In this document: positions 5,591 through 11,149 of the stretch, piece by piece
Position numbering within the stretch: the first letter of the stretch is position 1
How the letters are laid out: each line of letters opens with the position of its first letter
Source: Bacteroidales bacterium
Lineage (GTDB): Bacteria; Bacteroidota; Bacteroidia; Bacteroidales; UBA4181
Assembly (NCBI GenBank): GCA_031264715.1
Contig: JAISDP010000066.1
Coordinates: 1 to 11,149 of the forward strand
Direction: 5' to 3'
DNA length: 11,149 bases
Translations under genes and position numbers: made by a program
The notes under the pieces: generated by a model
Told to the model about the DNA's origin: nothing
Databases searched by the model: none
The model's input: the letters and a program-made list of their open reading frames with translations, nothing else

Positions 5591-6667
5591 TATGGTGTTC
5601 GCATAATGAAACAGTTCTATCACGATGGTGCGTAAGATGGTATAAACGGGGATCGCAAACAACATACCTGCAATCCCAGCCAGTGAACCGCCCATGATGA
5701 TCACCAGGAAAATTTCGACCGCATGTGCTTTGACGCTTTGTGAATAAATGAACGGCTGCAACACAATGTTGTCTACCAGGTTGGCGACAATGAACGTACC
5801 GGCTATTTCAAGCATGGTCGGTAGTATCGCCTGGTAATCGTTGATACTGATACAGTCTATTGTGCCGAACAAACATGAACATATTACCCCGATAAGCGGG
5901 CCAAGATAAGGTATGGCGTTGAGCATACCGCCGAAGAACGCCATCAACAAAGCCCCCTTGATGCCGAATATAGCCATACCGAGATATAGCAAAGTGATCA
6001 TTGACACAATTTCGACCAACAAGCCGATAAAATAACGCGAAAGCAGATTGTTGATTTTTTCGGATACTACAGTCAGACGTCCGGCATGTCGCTCGCCAAA
6101 CAACAGTTGAGCCAACCCGTCGAGGCGAATATCATCCTTGATGAAAAAGAAGGTGAGAAAAAACACGGCAAACAATCCCATCAGGAACGAACCGGTGGCG
6201 TTCACCACTCCGCCCAATATGTTGGAAAAGTTAGCGAGGCTGGCAAAATCCCTGATCTCGCCGGTAACAAGGCCTACCAGAGTCTCCTGTTCGTCAATCA
6301 GGCCATTGTTATACATGAAGTCCTGCACATTATCGAGCAGGTAGCTCAGGCTATGCGACAGATCATCGTAATTGATGCTGGCAATGATCTTGGCTTCGCG
6401 GGTGAGCACAGGCACAAAGAAAAACAGGATCAACCCAAAGAAAAGGATGAAACCGGTCATCGTCAATAAAGAGCTTACCCCGTAGGAAATATAATATTTG
6501 TATATCCTGATCCGGCTGATCTTTTGAGCGACAGGCTTACCAATCAATGAAAAGATGAACGCAAGGAAGATATAAAGTACCAAATTGGAAAAATACCATG
6601 CCAGGACGAGCAAAAGCAAAATGGCGCAAATTCGTATGACAGCGCCAACATTGATGTTGACTTTCAT
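5582..6667 (-). CDS. AI-2E family transporter (PerM/TqsA-like membrane protein)
   Basis: A 361-residue polytopic inner-membrane protein. Two hydrophobic segments lie near the N-terminus (around ICAILLLLVLAWYF and VLYIFLAFIFSLIG). A third follows a basic loop, then a long soluble stretch, then a cluster of C-terminal helices. The family signature NAIPYLGPLIGVI is present, as is a C-terminal AIPVYTILR. Members are exporters or channels of varied substrates; the name comes from E. coli TqsA and autoinducer-2, and some homologues act as Na+/H+ antiporters. No quorum-sensing role should be assumed here. I chose the ATG at 6665-6667 (MKVNINVG) over the ATG at 6712 because a -7 box (6694-6701) falls between them, which would put the upstream start outside the transcript. 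Confidence 0.9.
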   Translation of the reverse strand: MKVNINVGAVIRICAILLLLVLAWYFSNLVLYIFLAFIFSLIGKPVAQKISRIRIYKYYISYGVSSLLTMTGFILFFGLILFFFVPVLTREAKIIASINYDDLSHSLSYLLDNVQDFMYNNGLIDEQETLVGLVTGEIRDFASLANFSNILGGVVNATGSFLMGLFAVFFLTFFFIKDDIRLDGLAQLLFGERHAGRLTVVSEKINNLLSRYFIGLLVEIVSMITLLYLGMAIFGIKGALLMAFFGGMLNAIPYLGPLIGVICSCLFGTIDCISINDYQAILPTMLEIAGTFIVANLVDNIVLQPFIYSQSVKAHAVEIFLVIIMGGSLAGIAGMLFAIPVYTILRTIVIELFHYANTIKN

Positions 6668-6693
6668 GTTTTCGGGTCTTTGGTTTAACCTTG

Positions 6694-6701
6694 CAAATAT
6701 A
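6694..6701 (-). promoter_or_regulatory. -7 box for the AI-2E transporter gene
   Basis: Read leftward this is TATATTTG, an exact TAnnTTTG. It predicts a transcription start near 6686 and a short leader of about 20 nt before the ATG at 6667. A clear -33 TTTG is not seen. The site supports the shorter start for the transporter. Confidence 0.5.
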
Positions 6702-6769
6702 ATAATTTCCATTATTGACCGACTAACATTATCAATTCCAAACTCGATTTAACAAAACGCTGTAAAAAG

Positions 6770-6801
6770 TTTGCACAATTCTCGAAAAGGTGTTTACTTT
6801 G
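6770..6801 (+). promoter_or_regulatory. Promoter of the tRNA-Lys gene
   Basis: TTTG (6770-6773), 20 bp, then TTACTTTG (6794-6801), a 7-of-8 match to TAnnTTTG. Transcription would start near 6808, about 12 nt before the tRNA. It is back to back with the transporter promoter. Confidence 0.55.
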
Positions 6802-6819
6802 TGACATACAAATACCTAT

Positions 6820-6893
6820 GGGTCTCTTAGCTCAGTGGTTAGAGCACCTGACTCTTAATCAGGAGGTCGTTGGTTCGAATCCCACAGGGCCCA
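6820..6893 (+). tRNA. tRNA-Lys (anticodon CTT)
   Basis: A full cloverleaf is visible. The D arm is GCTC-AGTGGTTA-GAGC from 6830. The anticodon stem CCTGA/TCAGG encloses loop CTCTTAA, with anticodon CTT at 6854-6856, reading AAG. The variable loop is AGGTC, and the T arm is GTTGG-TTCGAAT-CCCAC. The 3' acceptor strand is AGGGCCC with discriminator A at 6893; CCA is not encoded (genomic ACAT). The T stem has one T-C mismatch. The acceptor stem pairs either as six bp from G6820 with an extra linker base, or as seven positions from G6821 with one T-C mismatch, so the 5' end is uncertain by one base. It has its own promoter and terminator. Confidence 0.92.
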
Positions 6894-6905
6894 CATGAAA
6901 ATAAG

Positions 6906-6938
6906 GCGGTTAAGAAAATATTTCTTAGCCGCTTTTTT
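6906..6938 (+). terminator. Intrinsic terminator after tRNA-Lys
   Basis: A 12-bp stem, GCGGTTAAGAAA (6906-6917) with TTTCTTAGCCGC (6921-6932), has one G-T pair and a 3-nt loop, and is followed at once by six T residues. It lies 12 bp after the tRNA and should end its transcript, isolating the SusC operon from it. Confidence 0.92.
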
Positions 6939-7181
6939 ATTTACACCACGAACTTGCACCGCTTCTGATGTTCCGAGCCGAATTGCAAATGCGGCTCAAC
7001 GGCGCTAACTTACTGCTTGTCGGGATTTTTATGTCGAGTCGGCACGAATAGTCATTCGGAGCAGAAAGCGAAGTGCGTTCAGGAAAGAAACAGGAATTGT
7101 ACCCCTTCTTTCAGACCGAATAGTAAAACCGGCAGAGCCATCCGGCGGAAATCACAAAAATTTAAAATATGATTGTTATTT
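6939..7181. other. Intergenic stretch between tRNA-Lys and SusC promoter
   Basis: No gene with recognisable homology is seen. The first ~110 bp are mixed in base composition and hold a short open frame running to the TAG near 7050 (it includes MFRAELQMRLNG) with no clear start signal or family. The last ~40 bp are strongly A/T-rich and lead into the SusC promoter. No repeat of the tRNA 3' end was noticed that would mark an integration site. Confidence 0.4.
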
Positions 7182-7211
7182 TTTGATTTTATAAATCATT
7201 TTTTATCTTTG
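7182..7211 (+). promoter_or_regulatory. Promoter of the SusC/SusD operon
   Basis: TTTG (7182-7185), 18 bp, then TATCTTTG (7204-7211), an exact TAnnTTTG in a T-rich context. Transcription would start near 7218, leaving a long leader of about 175 nt before the ATG at 7395. The spacer is 2 bp shorter than in the M28 and tRNA promoters. Confidence 0.6.
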
Positions 7212-7234
7212 CATTTTTAGTTTGTGGAATATAT

Positions 7235-7258
7235 CATAAAGACATATGTGTCTTTATG
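7235..7258. promoter_or_regulatory. 24-bp inverted repeat in the SusC leader
   Basis: CATAAAGACA (7235-7244) and TGTCTTTATG (7249-7258) are perfect 10-bp inverted arms around TATG. The element begins about 17 nt after the predicted transcription start. It could be an operator that blocks early elongation, or an RNA hairpin near the 5' end of the transcript. A second, smaller hairpin (CGGAA-GCCAT-TTCCG) lies further on, around 7286-7303, followed by T-rich stretches. Confidence 0.55.
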
Positions 7259-7394
7259 CCGATTAAGCACCGTTGAAGCAGTATCGGAAGCCATTTCCGG
7301 CACAGCTTTTTTATCAGTCGCCTTTTTTAACAATAAGCATAGCAGACATGCATTAATTTAACAAGTAGGTAATGACGAATAAATTTTTTAATTG

Positions 7395-10300
7395 ATGAAA
7401 AAATTTTTAGCAGTAATTGGAATCATGTGCCTGGGATTGAGTGTAGCGATCGCCCAGACAGTGCGGGTGTCGGGTACTGTAACCGGAGCCGCGGACGGAT
7501 TGTCGCTACCGGGGGCCAACGTATTCATCAAGGGTACCACGACGGGCGTAGTTACCGATGTTCAGGGCAGATACGCCATTGATGTACCCGGAGGAGCTAC
7601 GCTGGTATTTTCGTATGTGGGAATGACCACCCGGGAGATGCCGGTAGGCGACAGGCGCGAGATCAATGTGGCGCTTGAAGACGCTGCCACGGAGATCGGC
7701 GAAGTGGTGATCACCGGTATGTCGTCGGTTGACAAGCGCCTGTTTACCGGGGCAACCGACCAGCTAAAGGCCGACGACGTGCGAATTGACGGGCTTGCCG
7801 ACGTCAGCCGCGCATTGGAGGGACGTTCGGCCGGGGTTACCGTTCAAAACGTTTCGGGAACGTTCGGTTCAGCGCCTAAAATCCGCGTGAGGGGCGCCAC
7901 GTCCATTTACGGAACATCCAAGCCGTTATGGGTGGTCGACGGGGTGATCATGGAAGATATCGTGGAAGTAAGCGCCGACGCCTTATCGTCGGGCGATGCC
8001 GTAACACTGATCAGTTCGGCTATTGCCGGATTGAACGCCGACGACATCGAAAGTTTCCAGATATTGAAGGACGGTTCGGCAACTTCGATATACGGAGCCC
8101 GCGCCATGCCCGGCGTGGTGGTGGTTACCACCAAAAAGGGAAAGGCCGGAACGAGCCAGGTCAATTATAGCGGCGAATTTACGATGCGCTTGAAGCCGAG
8201 CTACCGCAATTTCAACATCATGAATTCCCAGGAACAAATGGGAATTTACCAGGAATTGGCCGACAAGGGATGGTTGCGGTTTGCCGAAACGTTCAGGGCA
8301 TCGGAAAGCGGGGTATACGGGAAAATGTACCAGTTGATGAATACTTATGATCCGGCGTCGGGTACTTTTGCCCTGCAAAATACCCCCGAAGCGCGCGCGA
8401 GATACCTGCAGGACGCCGAAATGCGGAATACCGACTGGTTCGACCAGCTTTTCTCTTACGGCGTCATGCAAAACCACTCGGTAAGCGTCTCGTCGGGTAC
8501 GGAAAAATCCACTTCCTATGCATCGGTAAGCGCCATGATTGATCCGGGATGGTACAGGCAGAGTTCGGTGAACCGCTATACGGCGCTTTTGAACAACACG
8601 TACAACGTTTTGAAAAACCTGTCGATCAACATAATATCCAACGCTTCGTACCGCAAGCAGAATGCGCCCGGCACCCTGAGCCAGGATGTCGACGTGGTGG
8701 CGGGAAAGGTGAAACGCGATTTCGACATCAACCCCTACAGTTTCGCATTGAATACCTCGCGCACGCTGGACCCCAACGACTGGTACGTCAGGAACTATTC
8801 GCCGTTTAATATCATCAGCGAGCTGGATAACAACTATCTGGATATTACGGTAGCCGACCTGAAGTTTCAGGGGGAAGTCAAGTGGAAAATTATCCCCGGA
8901 CTGGAAGTATCGGCCTTGGGCGCTATTAAATATAATGCGGCGTCGCAGGAACACAATATTCTGGATAACTCCAACCAGGCCATGGCGTACAGGGCTATGG
9001 GCGATGCTACCATCATCGACAACAACCCCTATCTGTACAGCGACCCGGACAAGCCGTTTACCGATCCCATCAGCGTATTGCCGCAGGGAGGCATCTATCA
9101 GCGCAGGGACAACAAGATGACCGGTTACGATTTCCGCGCTACGGTTCAATGGAACAAGGTTCTCAACGACACGCACATCATGAATTTCTTCGGAGGTACC
9201 GAGATCAATGCCGTCGACAGGAAGGAAACCTTTTTCAACGGCTGGGGATTACAGTACAGCATGGGTGAAACGCCCTTTTATCTGTACCAGTATTTCAAAA
9301 AGGCGATAGAAGACGGTAACCAGTATTATTACATGGATAATACCTATTCGCGCAGCGCGGCTTTTTTCGGAAATGCAGCCTATTCATGGAAAGGTAAATA
9401 TGCCTTGAACGGCACGCTGCGCTACGAAGGCACCAACGGATTGGGCAAGTCGAGAAGGGCGCGCTGGCTGCCTACCTGGAATATTTCGGGCGCATGGAAC
9501 ATGCACGAAGAGGAATTTTTCAAACTCTTCCAGCCTGTATTGTCCCATTTTACCATGAGGACGTCATACAGTCTGACGGGCGACCGCGTTTCGAATGAAA
9601 ATGCAAATTCCTTAGCCATCATCAGGAACTATACGCCCTGGCGGCCATTTGCCAAGGATCAGGAATCGGGAATGGAACTTGTTTCGCTGGAAAACAGCGA
9701 GCTGACCTACGAAAAGAAACACGAGCTGAACATAGGCTTTGATTTCGGCTTTTTGAACAATCGCCTGAATTTGGTTACCGACGTTTTCTGGCGCAACAAT
9801 TTCGACCTGATAGGCCCCATCAATACGCAGGGCATAGGAGGCGAAGTAACGAAGTTTGCCAATGTTGCCGAAATGAAATCCAGCGGCGTGGAATTTACCG
9901 TTTCAAGCGTTAACATCACCGGAACGGACTTTTCGTGGAATACCGACTTCATTTTCGCATTCAACAAGACCAAAATTACGAAAATGGAAACCGAGCGGCG
10001 CATCATCGACCTGATTACCGGATCGGGTTTCGGGAAAGAAGATTACCCTGCGCGCGCGCTGTTCTCCATTCCGTTTCTGGGCTTGAATGAACAGGGTCTG
10101 CCCACGTTCCTCGACGAGAATGGCGAAAGAAGCGCTTACGGGCCGTATTTCCAGGAACGTCAAAAAATCGACTTCCTTACTTATGAAGGGCCTACCGACC
10201 CTACTGTTTCGGGAAGTTTGGGAAATATAGTACGGTATAAAAACTGGAGGCTGAACTTATTCTTTACGTATTCGTTTGGCAACAAGATACGCCTGGATCC

Positions 10301-10715
10301 GGTATTTGCCGCCGTATACAGCGATCTGGCCTCACTGCCGCGCGAGTTCAAGAACAGGTGGATGTTGCCGGGCGACGAAAACATAACCAACATTCCCACA
10401 CTGATGCACGTACGGCAGTTCGGCGACGACAGGGAACTGGCTTATGGCTACAGCAGCTACAACTATTCGGATGTGCGTGCGGCCAACGGCGGTTTTATCA
10501 GGATGAAGGAAGTATCCCTCTCCTATGATTTCCCTGCTGCCTGGGCGCAGCGTATTCATGCAAGGCACCTGTCGCTGAAAATGCAGGGAACCAATCTCTT
10601 CCTGCTGTATGCCGACTCCAAGCTGAACGGACAGGATCCCGAGTTCTTCCGGTCGGGAGGCGTGGCGGCGCCGGTGCCCAAACAGTTTACCCTTACCCTC
10701 AAATTAGGATTTTAA
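7395..10715 (+). CDS. SusC/RagA-like TonB-dependent outer-membrane transporter
   Basis: An 1106-residue outer-membrane protein predicted to import a glycan or peptide ligand, powered by TonB, together with the SusD-like lid encoded next. The start is the ATG at 7395; a TTG directly before it would add one residue. A signal peptide ending SVAIA leaves Gln21 as the mature N-terminus. Residues ~23-95 are a carboxypeptidase-regulatory-like domain (VSGTVT, LPGANVFIKGTTTG, GRYAIDVP, FSYVGM). EVVITG (103-108) opens the plug, which includes ALEGRSAGVTVQ (140-151), PKIRVRGATSI (161-171), PLWVVDGVI (177-185) and SFQILKDGSATSIYGARAMPG (220-240). The remaining ~850 residues form the beta-barrel and end in an aromatic residue (TLTLKLGF), as barrel proteins usually do. 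There is no STN domain, so signalling through an anti-sigma factor is not expected. The length is normal for the family. The ligand cannot be inferred. Confidence 0.95.
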   Translation: MKKFLAVIGIMCLGLSVAIAQTVRVSGTVTGAADGLSLPGANVFIKGTTTGVVTDVQGRYAIDVPGGATLVFSYVGMTTREMPVGDRREINVALEDAATEIGEVVITGMSSVDKRLFTGATDQLKADDVRIDGLADVSRALEGRSAGVTVQNVSGTFGSAPKIRVRGATSIYGTSKPLWVVDGVIMEDIVEVSADALSSGDAVTLISSAIAGLNADDIESFQILKDGSATSIYGARAMPGVVVVTTKKGKAGTSQVNYSGEFTMRLKPSYRNFNIMNSQEQMGIYQELADKGWLRFAETFRASESGVYGKMYQLMNTYDPASGTFALQNTPEARARYLQDAEMRNTDWFDQLFSYGVMQNHSVSVSSGTEKSTSYASVSAMIDPGWYRQSSVNRYTALLNNTYNVLKNLSINIISNASYRKQNAPGTLSQDVDVVAGKVKRDFDINPYSFALNTSRTLDPNDWYVRNYSPFNIISELDNNYLDITVADLKFQGEVKWKIIPGLEVSALGAIKYNAASQEHNILDNSNQAMAYRAMGDATIIDNNPYLYSDPDKPFTDPISVLPQGGIYQRRDNKMTGYDFRATVQWNKVLNDTHIMNFFGGTEINAVDRKETFFNGWGLQYSMGETPFYLYQYFKKAIEDGNQYYYMDNTYSRSAAFFGNAAYSWKGKYALNGTLRYEGTNGLGKSRRARWLPTWNISGAWNMHEEEFFKLFQPVLSHFTMRTSYSLTGDRVSNENANSLAIIRNYTPWRPFAKDQESGMELVSLENSELTYEKKHELNIGFDFGFLNNRLNLVTDVFWRNNFDLIGPINTQGIGGEVTKFANVAEMKSSGVEFTVSSVNITGTDFSWNTDFIFAFNKTKITKMETERRIIDLITGSGFGKEDYPARALFSIPFLGLNEQGLPTFLDENGERSAYGPYFQERQKIDFLTYEGPTDPTVSGSLGNIVRYKNWRLNLFFTYSFGNKIRLDPVFAAVYSDLASLPREFKNRWMLPGDENITNIPTLMHVRQFGDDRELAYGYSSYNYSDVRAANGGFIRMKEVSLSYDFPAAWAQRIHARHLSLKMQGTNLFLLYADSKLNGQDPEFFRSGGVAAPVPKQFTLTLKLGF

Positions 10716-10732
10716 TTTTAATAGAGAATACA

Positions 10733-11149
10733 ATGAAAAAACATATCATATTATTTCTGGCAGCGGCGGTTTTGTGCTCGTGCGACAGCTATCTCGACGT
10801 TGCTCCCGACAACAGGGCCGAAGTGGACAACAGCGAAAAGATTGCCGCGTTGCTGGTATCGGCTTATCCGACCAATACGTTTTGCTATCTGACCGAAATA
10901 TCGTCGGACAATGCCGACCGCATGGAACGCTTCCGGACATACGACGACCGCATGCAGGAACAGTTCTTCTCGTGGAAGGATATAACCGAAGTAGATACGG
11001 ACAGTCCCCAGGGAATCTGGGAGACGTGCTACAAGGCCATCGCTTCGGCCAATCAGGCCCTGCAAGCCATTGAAACAATCGGGAATGCCGACGGCAGCCT
11101 CAATCCCCAAAAGGGCGAAGCATTGCTGTGCCGCGCTTACGGGCATTTC
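10733..11149 (+). CDS. SusD-like lipoprotein, N-terminal part (cut by window end)
   Basis: The first 139 codons of a SusD/RagB-family surface lipoprotein, open to the last base of the window. The ATG follows the SusC stop by 17 bp, with no terminator between, so the two form an operon. The signal peptide MKKHIILFLAAAVLCSC gives a lipobox LCSC with lipidated Cys17, followed by DSYLDVAPDNRAEVD, the usual SusD opening. Further on, GIWETCYKAIASANQAL and KGEALLCRAYGHF match the first TPR-like helices, where the family usually reads RGEALFLRAYAHF. Full-length members are 450-650 residues. SusD binds the ligand at the cell surface and closes the SusC barrel like a lid. Confidence 0.93.
   Translation, partial: MKKHIILFLAAAVLCSCDSYLDVAPDNRAEVDNSEKIAALLVSAYPTNTFCYLTEISSDNADRMERFRTYDDRMQEQFFSWKDITEVDTDSPQGIWETCYKAIASANQALQAIETIGNADGSLNPQKGEALLCRAYGHF

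Noticed and set aside
6668..6712. Longer start of the AI-2E transporter at 6712
   Set aside because: An exact -7 box at 6694-6701 lies between the two candidate starts, and the extra 15 residues are not like the usual family N-terminus.
6939..7050. Short open frame after the tRNA terminator as a gene
   Set aside because: No start signal, promoter or recognisable family; the length is within what chance allows.
7983..9176. 397-codon open frame on the reverse strand
   Set aside because: It lies wholly inside the SusC gene, has no recognisable family, and the forward frame has clear domain structure; it is an antisense shadow.

Overview
The window looks like a chromosomal segment from a member of the Bacteroidota, most likely order Bacteroidales. 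It carries a SusC/SusD-type outer-membrane pair. Several upstream regions hold the phylum's characteristic -7 box (TAnnTTTG), in three cases with a TTG or TTTG -33 element. Most starts lack a clear Shine-Dalgarno sequence. No phage, plasmid, insertion sequence or CRISPR genes are visible.

Layout. Bases 1-600 are AT-rich and almost entirely repetitive. A tandem array with a 55-bp period is built around a short hairpin, and three units of the same hairpin family follow in the opposite orientation. Two heptamer microsatellites lie further along, the second of them just before a decayed gene. That remnant (599-806) joins a signal peptide to the last ~44 residues of a formylglycine-generating-enzyme/sulfatase-modifying (SUMF1-type) domain, with a frame change. 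Bases 820-3140 hold two leftward genes: a lipoprotein glutaminyl cyclase (type I, beta-propeller) and a sugar-kinase-like protein closely resembling N-acetylhexosamine 1-kinase (NahK). An intergenic region of ~370 bp then carries a promoter, an operator-like palindrome and a structured leader in front of a rightward secreted M28 metallopeptidase (3513-4637). Converging on it are two leftward genes, an AI-2E-family membrane transporter and a DUF1080 (3-keto-disaccharide hydrolase-type) lipoprotein. A tRNA-Lys(CTT) with its own promoter and a strong terminator follows (6770-6938). After ~450 bp without a gene, a promoter and a long leader containing a 24-bp inverted repeat precede a SusC-like TonB-dependent transporter (7395-10715). 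The start of its SusD-like lipoprotein partner (10733 onward) is cut by the window edge.

How the parts fit. Most proteins act in the envelope: outer-membrane uptake (SusC/SusD), a possible glycoside-cleaving lipoprotein (DUF1080), an exported aminopeptidase (M28), and a cyclase that converts N-terminal Gln of exported proteins to pyroglutamate. The SusC protein here is predicted to begin with Gln after signal peptide removal, so it is a plausible substrate of that cyclase. The kinase is the one cytosolic sugar-metabolism enzyme. No glycoside hydrolase cluster or dedicated PUL regulator falls inside the window, so the glycan target cannot be named.

The least explained material is non-coding: the covarying hairpin repeats at the left end and the structured leaders of the M28 and SusC genes. 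No clearly new multi-gene system is visible.
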